A DNA stretch of 14,440 nucleotides from Lachnospiraceae bacterium (GCA_017652545.1 JAGCAV010000182.1:1-14440); one strand, 5' to 3'. Positions 1-6,135 are shown, counted from the stretch's first letter. Notes: generated by a model not told the origin, from the sequence alone. Made by a program: numbers and translations.

Positions 1-27
1 CACATTCAATAACATTTGTCACATGAA

Positions 28-174
28 TTATCCAAATTTCAAACGGTTGTACCAGAACTCTATCGGATGCGCCCGAAGCATCTTTTCCAAGCAGTACGGC
101 CGAATCGAGATCTCCATCATCTTTCGGGTTGTTTCAAGTGTAATTTCGTCTTGCGGAGACGCTCCCAGCTGCTC
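28..174 (-). pseudogene. In-frame continuation of the preceding gene past an amber codon
   Basis: This is 48 sense codons in the same frame as the gene starting at 288, entered through the TAG at 177-175 and closed by TAA at 30-28. It has no well-placed start codon with its own ribosome binding site. The only AGGAG is formed by the TAG itself plus following bases, and it sits too close to a CTG. Charged and aromatic residues, including a conserved-looking IRPYCLEKML stretch, argue that it was selected as protein. It is annotated as the severed or readthrough C-terminal half. Confidence 0.4.
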
Positions 175-288
175 CTACTCGTCCGCATTCAGCGGATAGA
201 CCGGCTGATCGCAGCACGGATACTCCAGATGATGGATTGATGGAAGCATCCTGCACTTTCTGCAGATCTCTTCCCGTTGCGCGTTCAT
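175..288 (-). CDS. Small Cys-containing phage protein, 37 aa, ended by TAG with an open frame beyond
   Basis: The ATG at 288 overlaps the TGA of the upstream ArpU-like gene (ATGA), and a GGAGGG site lies 6 nt before it, so this is a translated cistron. The product has paired cysteines (C-x2-C near residues 9-12 and a CC pair near residue 25), which suggests metal binding. The frame stops at a TAG (177-175) after residue 37. It then continues without another stop for 48 codons to a TAA at 30-28, and that part looks protein-like (ending in IEFWYNRLKFG). It may therefore be a full gene of 28-288 broken by a nonsense mutation, a readthrough gene, or a short gene followed by remnant sequence. I do not recognise the family. 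The stop is seen directly; the link between the two parts is inference. Confidence 0.6.
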   Translation of the reverse strand: MNAQREEICRKCRMLPSIHHLEYPCCDQPVYPLNADE

Positions 289-692
289 GCTAATCCCTCC
301 AAGTACGCCGTCCTCAGACGGTTTACATGCTGCCGGCTGAGCTCCAGCTGCTCGCCGATCCGCTCATCCGTCCAGCCGAGCGCGTAGTAATTCCTGACAA
401 TGATCCTGAGCCGCCGGTCGTCAATCGCGTCCATGATCATCTCGAACTGATCCACCATTTCTCTCAATTCCGCGCACTTCGCCTCGATCTTGTCGAGCAC
501 CTCGTCCGTGTCCGTCCGCTGCAGCAGCGCCGCTTCCGGTTCGTTTGTGCCTCGCGGCATTCCCGTCAGCTGGATCCCATGTATCGGACGCGGTCCGCCA
601 ATGAACTGGTTGAGGAATTTAGACTGGCGCTCCAGTGTTTCGATCTCGATCACGATATCCCGGTAGTTCTCCAGCAGCTCACGTTTTGTCAT
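285..692 (-). CDS. ArpU / sigma-70-region-4-like phage late transcription regulator
   Basis: A 135-aa protein. Residues 1-30 and 63-92 are charged and probably helical or coiled. Residues about 93-127 carry an RNA polymerase sigma-region-4-like helix-turn-helix with the pattern Y-x-L-G-W-x-D-x-x-I-G-x-x-L-x-L-S-R-x-x-V-N-R. That pattern is typical of the ArpU/RinA-type regulators that switch on late transcription in Firmicutes phages. The start at 692 is chosen because GGAGGTGAG lies just upstream and the ATG overlaps the TGA of the glycosyltransferase gene (ATGA). An in-frame extension to 803 is a shadow of that gene. In related phages this gene is the last early gene, next to the small terminase, which would be expected to the left of the window. 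The family assignment rests on the HTH and position; the activation role is inferred. Confidence 0.8.
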   Translation of the reverse strand: MTKRELLENYRDIVIEIETLERQSKFLNQFIGGPRPIHGIQLTGMPRGTNEPEAALLQRTDTDEVLDKIEAKCAELREMVDQFEMIMDAIDDRRLRIIVRNYYALGWTDERIGEQLELSRQHVNRLRTAYLEGLA

Positions 693-1300
693 GCTCTCAC
701 CTCCGGTCCGAATCTGTTGTAGGTCTGACTTCCCGGCCTCATATAGTTGTAGTAATACATCGGCATGTCCCAGTAGTAACACGTCGGGCAGCACTCTCTC
801 CATATTCTCCTATGGAACAACCCGTCCGTATTCCAGTCCACATTCGGGAACCGAATCCACTTGATAAAGTCTCTCCGCCAGCACTTGTTCCATACTGCTA
901 CACTTTCTTTTCCCGGCACCGGAGACATATACCCTCTGTTTTTCCAGATAAAGCTGAACAGCAGAATGTCTTCTTTGTGCTTGCCGGCCATGCCGGCGAT
1001 CTGCTCGAAGACATATTCGTGCAGGAACCAGTCATCATCATCCATGAACAGGATCCATTTCCCCTCAGCGTTATCGAGGCCGGTGTTCCTGGCAAGACCG
1101 TCATGGTGATGATTCGTGATGAACAGCTTGTCTGCATATAACCCGGCGATCTTTAGTGTGTTATCCGTGCATGAATCGCATACGACAATCAGCTCATAAT
1201 CCTGAAACGTCTGCATCCTGATCGACTCCAGGCCTTTGACGATATAGTTCGCCGAGTTGTGTGCCGGCACGATCACGGAGAAGAACGGCTTGTCAGGCAT
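689..1300 (-). CDS. Family 2 glycosyltransferase (GT-A fold), phage-borne
   Basis: A 203-aa protein opening with the GT2 signature (FFSVIVPAHNSANYIVKGLE, residues 6-25). It also has the L-A-R-N-x-G-L motif at 69-75 and an ILFMDDDDWF block whose Asp run at 87-90 supplies the D-x-D nucleotide-sugar/metal site. No membrane segment is seen, so a cytosolic enzyme is likely. It is shorter than many bacterial GT2 enzymes: the acceptor-side half is small and rich in Trp, Tyr and Cys. GTG at 1309 is possible, but ATG at 1300 has GGGAGGTG at ideal spacing and overlaps the end of the upstream gene. The gene is translationally coupled on both sides, so it belongs to the phage operon rather than being a later insertion. 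Possible targets are host surface glycans (receptor masking), phage DNA or a virion protein; the sequence does not decide. Confidence 0.85.
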   Translation of the reverse strand: MPDKPFFSVIVPAHNSANYIVKGLESIRMQTFQDYELIVVCDSCTDNTLKIAGLYADKLFITNHHHDGLARNTGLDNAEGKWILFMDDDDWFLHEYVFEQIAGMAGKHKEDILLFSFIWKNRGYMSPVPGKESVAVWNKCWRRDFIKWIRFPNVDWNTDGLFHRRIWRECCPTCYYWDMPMYYYNYMRPGSQTYNRFGPEVRA

Positions 1301-1511
1301 TCTTTTCACCTCCCGCGCTTCTTTTCCATCCTCTGGCCTTCCGCCGGACGTTATCGTTTGCCTTTTTGATCATCGCATCGGACACCAGCGGTCCCTGTTC
1401 CCGGATCCATTTCCGCTCGTCCTCGTGGTTCTGTTTCCAGTCCTGGTATAGCTTGCACACGCCGTGGCATGTGATCGTCCTGTCAGGGCATCCGCGGCAT
1501 GGACACTTCAT
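1293..1511 (-). CDS. Small Cys-rich (zinc-knuckle-like) phage protein, 72 aa
   Basis: The N-terminus carries C3, C5, C8, C15, H16 and C19 in a compact arrangement (C-x-C-x2-C-x6-C-H-x2-C), a plausible zinc site. A basic, helical remainder follows. GGAGG lies 7 nt upstream of the ATG at 1511, and the TGA overlaps the ATG of the glycosyltransferase. Similar tiny Cys-rich proteins are common just before late regulators in phages of Clostridia, usually without known function. DNA or protein binding is a guess. The upstream 47-aa gene is in the same frame, separated only by its TAG and 12 codons. Confidence 0.7.
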   Translation of the reverse strand: MKCPCRGCPDRTITCHGVCKLYQDWKQNHEDERKWIREQGPLVSDAMIKKANDNVRRKARGWKRSAGGEKNA

Positions 1512-1547
1512 GGATCCACCTCCATCATCCTCATATATTGTAACTAC

Positions 1548-1691
1548 CTACCACCAATTATCACATGTGTCTGTCTTTTCCTTTGGTTGTCCGTCACAAT
1601 GGCAAATGACTTTCCCGTCATCTGTTTCCCCTACATTTTCAGAACAGTATTCACATGTAAATTCATAATCTCTTTTCCAATCTTCTCTCAT
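1548..1691 (-). CDS. Hidden 47-aa Cys-rich protein
   Basis: A short reading frame with a good AGGAG site 7 nt before its ATG (1691) and ending at TAG (1550-1548). Cysteines occur as C-x2-C (13, 16), C-x-C (30, 32) and C43, a zinc-ribbon-like set. The product is acidic and ends in DNWW. The local base composition is clearly more AT-rich than the flanking genes and resembles the 1971-2222 gene, which may reflect a separate acquisition. It lies downstream of the tRNA-like element and upstream of the 72-aa zinc-knuckle gene, with which it is in frame. The family is unknown to me. Confidence 0.65.
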   Translation of the reverse strand: MREDWKRDYEFTCEYCSENVGETDDGKVICHCDGQPKEKTDTCDNWW

Positions 1692-1718
1692 ACTGATTCT
1701 CCTATATTGTCCTTAAAT

Positions 1719-1830
1719 CGCGCGGGGCCGGAATTGAACCGGCCGGCAGCGGCACGTCCGGAGATCTGCGGGAGAGCGGACTTCACATCCTTTCAGAACA
1801 GACCGCCGGCACTGCCCCGTCTGGCCGCGC
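1719..1830 (-). other. tRNA-like element (acceptor and T-arm of a tRNA, abnormal middle), possible degenerate phage tRNA
   Basis: Read on the minus strand, the 3' part forms a perfect T-arm: stem GCCGG / CCGGC around the loop TTCAATT, which fits the TTCRANY consensus. It is followed by CCCGCGC plus G. The 5' end GCGCGGC pairs with that acceptor strand at 6 of 7 positions. A weak D-arm (GAC/GTC around a G-rich loop) follows. Total length is 112 nt, longer than a class II tRNA. I cannot fold a proper anticodon arm with T33; a GTCCG/CGGAC hairpin sits where a variable arm could be. No CCA is encoded. It may be a decayed or intron-like phage tRNA, a tRNA mimic, or coincidence in GC-rich sequence. 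Confidence 0.35.
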
Positions 1831-1856
1831 TTAGTGTGTTAATGTTGCCTTTAACT

Positions 1857-1970
1857 TACTTGACCGTTACTTGCTTCTGTTGCAAGTTTTGTGCAAGTTT
1901 TTGTCTGGAACCGTTGATTTACAACACTTTTTTTACTTGCTTGTAACTTGCAACATCGTGCAAGTTGCCT
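1857..1970. repeat. Cluster of ACTTGC / GCAAGT inverted and direct repeats in a non-coding gap
   Basis: Six copies of the 6-mer ACTTGC or its complement lie at 1869, 1882, 1893, 1935, 1946 and 1960. They form hairpins: ACTTGC/GCAAGT with a 7-nt loop at 1869-1887, and an 8-bp perfect arm pair AACTTGCA/TGCAAGTT with a 6-nt loop at 1945-1966. The motif GTTGCCTTTAA brackets the cluster at both ends (about 1853 and 1964). The stretch is AT-rich with no gene. It could be a multi-site protein-binding region, part of a replication origin, or a terminator zone downstream of the 1971-2222 gene. No function can be fixed from sequence. Confidence 0.5.
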
Positions 1971-2222
1971 TTAATCAGAAACAGGTTCGTATGTTTTCTC
2001 AAAAATATCCGGTTTGCACGGATAGAACTCTCCCTTAACACCCTTGATAATATAGTCGCCAATATCCGCTATCATTGTTCTTTCAAGGGTTTGTATTGAA
2101 ATTCTATTGTAAATCATCTGCCATATAGCAGTTCCGTTACAAAAGTCAATAATTTCACCGGGGTTCTCTCCGTTCCACTGTATCGCATCAATAACGACTG
2201 GTTTTTTACGATACTTTGCCAT
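1971..2222 (-). CDS. Conserved small phage protein ([13 protein letters not shown] type), 83 aa
   Basis: The N-terminus [18 protein letters not shown] and the C-terminal block [20 protein letters not shown] are the hallmarks of a small protein found in many phages of Firmicutes and other bacteria. It has no established function and is often annotated only as a phage protein. The ATG at 2222 is preceded by AAAGGAGA, and the gene ends at TAA. It is more AT-rich than the genes around it. The product is probably a small soluble beta-rich protein. Recognition of the family is from its two conserved blocks; no catalytic motif is visible. Confidence 0.8.
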   Translation of the reverse strand: MAKYRKKPVVIDAIQWNGENPGEIIDFCNGTAIWQMIYNRISIQTLERTMIADIGDYIIKGVKGEFYPCKPDIFEKTYEPVSD

Positions 2223-2254
2223 TATTCTTTTCTCCTTTCACTTAAAGCGTCATT

Positions 2255-2416
2255 TTAATCCACCAGCGCGTCCTCGATCATGTTGACCAGATCCTCCGGC
2301 AGGTCCACCATGTCAACGCGCAGCTCATCACAGATCTCCTCCTGCAGCGGGCAGTGTTCGCAGTCGTCATTCCTGCAGCACCGGATCGCTTCCCGCAATT
2401 CCTGTTTTGTAATCAT
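2255..2416 (-). CDS. Hidden 53-aa Cys-rich phage protein
   Basis: A short frame whose ATG (2416) overlaps the TGA of the recombinase (ATGA), with AGGAGG 5 nt upstream, so it is translationally coupled. Cysteines are arranged CC-x4-C-x2-C-P, with a further C at residue 29. The second half is acidic and helical, ending in ALVD. Small early phage proteins with an 'LR-x-CC...C-x2-CP' pattern are common in gut Firmicutes phages and have no assigned role. Zinc binding is likely. It ends at TAA, 32 nt before the next gene. Confidence 0.75.
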   Translation of the reverse strand: MITKQELREAIRCCRNDDCEHCPLQEEICDELRVDMVDLPEDLVNMIEDALVD

Positions 2417-3399
2417 GAATACCTCCTGTAATTGTGTTTCGTCTCTTCCTTGTTCAGAACAACATAACGCATTGTCGTGTCAAGCTTCTCATGCCCCAGC
2501 AGGTTCGCGACCTCCTGGATCGGCATCCCGTGCCTGGCCAGGTCCGTCGCCAGTGTCCGGCGGAACTTGTGCGGGTGGACATGATCCACGCCTGCAGTCC
2601 GTCCGAGCTTCTTCAGCATCACCCTGACGCCGTTCGGCTGGATCCGTTCCTGCCCGCGCATACCGGCAAACAGTGCAGGGCTCGTGTCCGTTCTCTGCTT
2701 CAGGTATTCGGCCAGGAACATTCCTGCAACAGGATCCAGATAGACCGTCCTGTCCTTGTTGCCTTTCCCATGCACTACGCACTCCAGCGCCTCCAGGTCG
2801 ACCATGTCCCGGTCCAGTCCGCACATCTCGCTGATCCTGCATCCGGTGGATCTTAGGAAATGAATAATCGCCCGGTCGCGGATCGTCTCGCAGCACTGGT
2901 TCAGCTTCTCGAAGTCGATGTCGCTGTAAGTCTTCTTCTGCTTCTTCGGCACCTTGATCACGCCCACGTTCACGATCGGGTTCTTCTCGATCAGGCCTTC
3001 CCGGAACAACCAGCTGAAGTAAGAGCTCAGCACGGTCCGGTCTCCCTCCAGGGTGGATTCCTGGATCCCGCGCTTCTTCTCCGCAGCCAGCCAGTTCCTG
3101 ATGTGATAGACCGTCACCGACCGCGTTGTCGTGTTCGCCGCCTTCATAAAACGGCTGATCACATAGACATACCGCTCGATCGTCTTCTGGCTCCGGCCCT
3201 GCACGTTCAGGCTGCTGACAAAGGACGCGATCAGGTCGTCATCGTTCGCCGTCCAGCTGTCTGCTTTCAGCTCTTCCACCCGGAAGCCCTCCAGCACGTC
3301 GCTCAGGATCGCCGTCAGCCGTTCCATGTCCGCCGCTGTCAGTTCCTCCGCAGCCCGGCGCCTGACCTGGTCAAGTAATGCCTGTTTTGAATCAATCAT
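2413..3399 (-). CDS. Second tyrosine recombinase (XerC/D-like), 328 aa
   Basis: The N-terminal SAM-like/core-binding domain spans about residues 50-140 and the catalytic domain about 155-320. All catalytic positions are visible: R188 in TGCRISEM, a lysine in the GKGNK beta-hairpin (212-215), H277-x2-R280 in HPHKFRR, H303 in LLGHEKL, and the nucleophile Y312 in MRYV. Length and architecture fit XerC/D and small phage or mobile-element integrases, and it lacks the AP2-like N-terminal arm domain of the other integrase. An AAAGGAG site precedes the ATG at 3399. It lies in the replication operon, far from attP, and behind a gap packed with GGCAAC repeats that may be its binding sites. Roles to consider are dimer resolution of a circular replicon, DNA inversion, or a second integration system. 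Confidence 0.9.
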   Translation of the reverse strand: MIDSKQALLDQVRRRAAEELTAADMERLTAILSDVLEGFRVEELKADSWTANDDDLIASFVSSLNVQGRSQKTIERYVYVISRFMKAANTTTRSVTVYHIRNWLAAEKKRGIQESTLEGDRTVLSSYFSWLFREGLIEKNPIVNVGVIKVPKKQKKTYSDIDFEKLNQCCETIRDRAIIHFLRSTGCRISEMCGLDRDMVDLEALECVVHGKGNKDRTVYLDPVAGMFLAEYLKQRTDTSPALFAGMRGQERIQPNGVRVMLKKLGRTAGVDHVHPHKFRRTLATDLARHGMPIQEVANLLGHEKLDTTMRYVVLNKEETKHNYRRYS

Positions 3400-3424
3400 T
3401 GTCTGCCGCTCCTTTCTTCAACCC

Positions 3425-3597
3425 GGCAACCGACGGCAACTGACTACCGAGTTTCCCTATATAATGTATTTATCAATAGTTTTTTTCTATTTTTTTGGTG
3501 TCTATTGGTTGCCAGAGGGTTCTAAGTATTGAGAATACTCACTTTTGGTGGCAACCGAGTGGCAACTGACCCGGCAACCAAGTGGCAACCGACTACC
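3425..3597. repeat. Helically phased GGCAAC repeats and a 6-bp inverted repeat upstream of the second recombinase
   Basis: GGCAAC occurs at 3425 and 3435 (10 bp apart), then at 3550, 3561, 3573 and 3584 (11, 12 and 11 bp apart). One inverted copy (GTTGCC) lies at 3508. Both groups end in the same block, GGCAACYGACTACC (3435-3448 and 3584-3597). Between them lies an AT-rich stretch with the perfect inverted repeat AGTATT-gag-AATACT (3525-3539). Arm-like repeats on both sides of a small dyad resemble tyrosine-recombinase attachment sites or a plasmid-like iteron/partition region. The rightmost copy touches the helicase stop codon. Confidence 0.65.
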
Positions 3598-4861
3598 TCC
3601 AGAGCGCCGCAAAGTTGTCCTTTCGGAACGCTTTCTGCCGCCCCCAGGTTGTCCTGACAGGGTTCGGGCACTGCACCCATCCCGGGATGTTCGTGATGAT
3701 CTGCGTGATCTCGATCGAATCCTTCCGGCTCGGCTTGCTTTCCTCCGGTTCATTCAGCGCCCGGTGCCAAAGCTCGATCACGGTCACAGTGCTGTTCGCC
3801 TGCTTCTTCTGATCCTCCAGGTACTGCTCGATCGCGCCGATCCGCCAGTCGTCTTCCATCGCCGCCTCCTGGGCCGCCCGGATCTGCTCCAGGACTTCCT
3901 TCTTGGCGAACGGCTGCAGCTTCCCTTCCTTATACAGGTGCACCGCCTCCGCCCAGGCCTGCCGGATGTAGTTCTTGATTTCCGCTTCGTTGTCGTACAT
4001 TTTGTACGCGAAGCTCTGCACCTTCACCGGGTAGAACCGCCGGTTGCCGGTCTTGTCCGTCAGAAACTGCGGATTGTTGGTCGTTCCGATGAACATGCAG
4101 CGTCTTGGCACCGTGATCACATGCTTGCCGTATGGCGGCCGGTATGCGTCCTCCTGGCTGGTGATGTACGCCTTGACGGCCTCCGCCTCTTTCACGCGGG
4201 TCATGGCCATCAGCTCCGCCACCTCGCCGATCCATACGCCCCGGATCGCTTCGATTCCTTCCTTGCCGGCGATGGTCTTGATCTCCCGGAAGAACTGGTC
4301 ATCCAGATTCAGCCACCGCACAATCGTGCTTTTCCCTGCGCTCTGGCCTCCGATCAGCACCACCATATCGTCAAACTTGCACCCGGGCTCATACGCCCGA
4401 TGGATCCCGCCGGCAAAGATCAGCCGGCTGCATTCCCGGATATACTCGCTGTCGTCCGCCTTCATCACGTCGTGCAGGAACTGCTCGACCCGCGGCTTTC
4501 CGTCCCATTCCAGGCTGTCGAGGATCTCCAGCAGCGGGTTCACCGCGTGGTCCTTGAAGTAGATCGCCAGCGCATCAGAAAGTTTTGCCTGGCTGTACAT
4601 TCCGTAGGTGCTCTCGAAGTAGGCCCGCGCCTCGCTTTCCTGGGCGTCGGTCCATTCCCGCCAGCGCTTGCGCTTCGTGTCGTAGAACTCCGGCTTCCCG
4701 GTCATCTCGTTCAGCCGGAGCTTGTTTTTGTAGTGCGCGCCGATCAGCTTGTAGAAGTTGTCGATTGTCGGCTTCACCTGCATGCCGGGTACAAAGGTAG
4801 GCCCGTTTTTCTCCTCATCCGGCAGGATGCTTATTTTGCTCTTCTCGCCTTCCTCCGCCAT
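3593..4861 (-). CDS. VapE / virulence-associated-E-type SF3 helicase (replicative, primase-coupled)
   Basis: A 422-aa protein. The Walker A motif GGQSAGKST is at 171-179, a Walker-B-like VWIGEVAEL at 209-217, the sensor segment MFIGTTNNPQF at 256-266 and a likely arginine finger in TGNRRFYPV at 271-279. This order is that of the VapE/DUF5906-like superfamily 3 helicases that pair with primases in phages and satellites. The start at 4861 is set by GGAGGAGGTG just upstream; an apparent 190-aa extension to 5431 is the primase gene read in the wrong frame. It overlaps the primase by 31 nt, so both are made together and probably act at the phage origin as separate primase and helicase subunits. 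It ends in TAG, rare in this window. Confidence 0.9.
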   Translation of the reverse strand: MAEEGEKSKISILPDEEKNGPTFVPGMQVKPTIDNFYKLIGAHYKNKLRLNEMTGKPEFYDTKRKRWREWTDAQESEARAYFESTYGMYSQAKLSDALAIYFKDHAVNPLLEILDSLEWDGKPRVEQFLHDVMKADDSEYIRECSRLIFAGGIHRAYEPGCKFDDMVVLIGGQSAGKSTIVRWLNLDDQFFREIKTIAGKEGIEAIRGVWIGEVAELMAMTRVKEAEAVKAYITSQEDAYRPPYGKHVITVPRRCMFIGTTNNPQFLTDKTGNRRFYPVKVQSFAYKMYDNEAEIKNYIRQAWAEAVHLYKEGKLQPFAKKEVLEQIRAAQEAAMEDDWRIGAIEQYLEDQKKQANSTVTVIELWHRALNEPEESKPSRKDSIEITQIITNIPGWVQCPNPVRTTWGRQKAFRKDNFAALWR

Positions 4862-5424
4862 GCAGCCACCTCCTCCCGGAACTCTTTGATCCGCTCCTTG
4901 CGGTATTCGTCGTACTGGTCGTCGTCCTTCCATTTCAGGATCTCGTCCCATTCGCCGGCGGTCACGCTCTTCACGTCCCGGTCCCTTTTTGACTCCAGGA
5001 TCCGGACCATGATCAGCCGGGTCTTCTGCTGTTTTTCGATCATTTCCGTCAGCGTGTCCAGGTACGCGTTCACGGCGCCGACGAAATCGTCCAGCCACGC
5101 CTGCAACCTCTGCGCTTCCCTGGCTTCCATGGCGTCCTCTTCCGGATCCATCAGGTGCATCCGCAGCGCCCCGTCGATGGCGCGGACCGCGGTGGCAAAA
5201 CTGCAGCCCTCCTGTTCCATCACGAAGTCGATCACGCTTCCGCCCCGGTTGCACCCGAAGCAGTGCCAGCCGCCGGTGTTCGGGTAGATCTTCAGGGAAG
5301 GATTCCGTTCCCCGTGGAACGGGCAGGGCATCACGCCCCGCTTCGGCGTGTATCCGTACAGGCTCAGGATCCTGTCCATCGGCACCTGGTCCCGGATCAC
5401 CTGGGCCGCCTGTTTCGTGTTCAC
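4831..5424 (-). CDS. CHC2 zinc-finger primase N-domain protein, 197 aa
   Basis: A DnaG-type CHC2 zinc finger with C34, H37, C55 and C58 (C-P-F-H...C-F-G-C) and the following G-G-S-V-I-D-F-V block (61-68), the classic zinc-binding primase N-terminal domain. The rest (about 95-197) is a charged helical region with no TOPRIM motif. It is therefore a split primase, or a template-recognition module that works with the adjacent VapE-like helicase. The start is GTG at 5424, overlapping the TGA of the upstream gene (GTGA), with GGGAGG 8 nt upstream. Synthesis activity is not evident from this chain; either the helicase partner or a host primase would have to supply catalysis. Confidence 0.85.
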   Translation of the reverse strand: MNTKQAAQVIRDQVPMDRILSLYGYTPKRGVMPCPFHGERNPSLKIYPNTGGWHCFGCNRGGSVIDFVMEQEGCSFATAVRAIDGALRMHLMDPEEDAMEAREAQRLQAWLDDFVGAVNAYLDTLTEMIEKQQKTRLIMVRILESKRDRDVKSVTAGEWDEILKWKDDDQYDEYRKERIKEFREEVAAWRRKARRAK

Positions 5425-5675
5425 AGATCATCCCTCCCGAAGTATCCCGCCGGCATCGGCTTCTTTCCGTCCATGTACAGGTCGTTGATCGTGTCCAGCA
5501 CCGCGTTCATCATGTGCCATCCCAGCGGGCTGTGGTCGATGTCCAGGTCCAGGCCCAGCTTCCCGACGTCCTCCGCGAACTGCTTCCATTGGCCGTCCGT
5601 CTCGATCACGGTCTCCCGCCATTTTTCGTAGAACGTATACACAAGCGCGAACGCCTGCCGCTCTTTCTCATTCAC
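5421..5675 (-). CDS. Hypothetical phage early protein, 84 aa
   Basis: A small acidic helical protein with a recognisable central 'DLDIDHSPLGWHMMNAVLDTI' type block, between the ERCC4 nuclease and the primase. I place the start at GTG 5675 because GGAGG lies 8 nt before it. An earlier in-frame GTG at 5684 overlaps that ribosome site and is less likely. The start lies inside the end of the nuclease gene, and the TGA overlaps the primase GTG, so the three genes are translationally coupled. No motif shows a function. Its constant company with replication genes suggests a role in replication or its control. Confidence 0.7.
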   Translation of the reverse strand: MNEKERQAFALVYTFYEKWRETVIETDGQWKQFAEDVGKLGLDLDIDHSPLGWHMMNAVLDTINDLYMDGKKPMPAGYFGRDDL

Positions 5676-6135
5676 TTCCGTCACCTCCGAGGATCTGCAG
5701 GATCCGCTTCCCGGTGCTCTGTTTGTTGCAGAATTGCCACTCGATGCCGTAATACGTCGCCATCGCCTTCATGATCTTGTACAGTCTTTCCCCGCTGACT
5801 GCGTACCGGCTCTCCTTCAGCCGCGGGTTCTTCCACCAGATCACGTCCTCCAGCTGCCGGATCGTGTTCCCGTGCTCGATCAGCACCACAAGCCGGCACC
5901 CGGCCGCGTTGCAGCGGTCGATCTCCCGCACGAACCGCTTCCTGTCAACCGTCACGTTGGCGGCCACCTCCAGCAGGTTCTGTTTCCGGTCGATCACGGT
6001 CCCGGGGAGCCGGGCAGGGTCGGCATAGTCCGCGAAATTCAGCTTCCGCCGGACATACTCCACACCCTGCCGGTCGAACTCGTCCAGGATCCGTACGATG
6101 GCGCGCGGTTTTTCCCGCGTGTCCACGATCACCAT
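5668..6135 (-). CDS. ERCC4-domain nuclease (XPF/Mus81-like), 155 aa
   Basis: It begins with the V-D-T-R-E-K-P motif (D5, R7-E8-K9) and has G-T-V-I-D-R-K-Q-N-L-L-E-V-A (45-58). Together these form the metal-binding core of ERCC4 nucleases, in which the usual E-R-K is D-R-K here. The protein is only the nuclease domain, without a helicase or HhH2 module, as is usual for phage versions. It probably cuts branched or flap DNA during phage replication and recombination. The ATG at 6135 overlaps the SSB stop (TGATG), and the gene end overlaps the next start. The pairing with SSB supports a replication/recombination role. Confidence 0.85.
   Translation of the reverse strand: MVIVDTREKPRAIVRILDEFDRQGVEYVRRKLNFADYADPARLPGTVIDRKQNLLEVAANVTVDRKRFVREIDRCNAAGCRLVVLIEHGNTIRQLEDVIWWKNPRLKESRYAVSGERLYKIMKAMATYYGIEWQFCNKQSTGKRILQILGGDGSE

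Noticed and set aside
1719..1830. Selenocysteine or opal-suppressor tRNA on the plus strand (GGACTTCACATCC)
   Set aside because: The T-arm consensus is on the opposite strand, and no acceptor or T-arm can be formed on the plus strand.
1464..1946. 160-codon plus-strand frame across the non-coding gap
   Set aside because: It runs over the antisense of two small Cys-rich genes, the tRNA-like element and the repeats. It has no ribosome site and the composition is not protein-like.
3425..3597. CRISPR array
   Set aside because: The repeats are 6-14 bp with 10-12 bp periodicity, no spacers of 30 bp or more, and no cas genes.
3545..5287. Long open frame of 580 codons on the plus strand
   Set aside because: It is antisense to the helicase and primase genes, which have clear motifs and ribosome sites. 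Its translation is Arg/Leu/His-rich, typical of a GC-rich shadow frame.
4862..5431. 190-residue N-terminal extension of the helicase
   Set aside because: This part reads the primase gene out of frame. A strong ribosome site at 4861 marks the true start.
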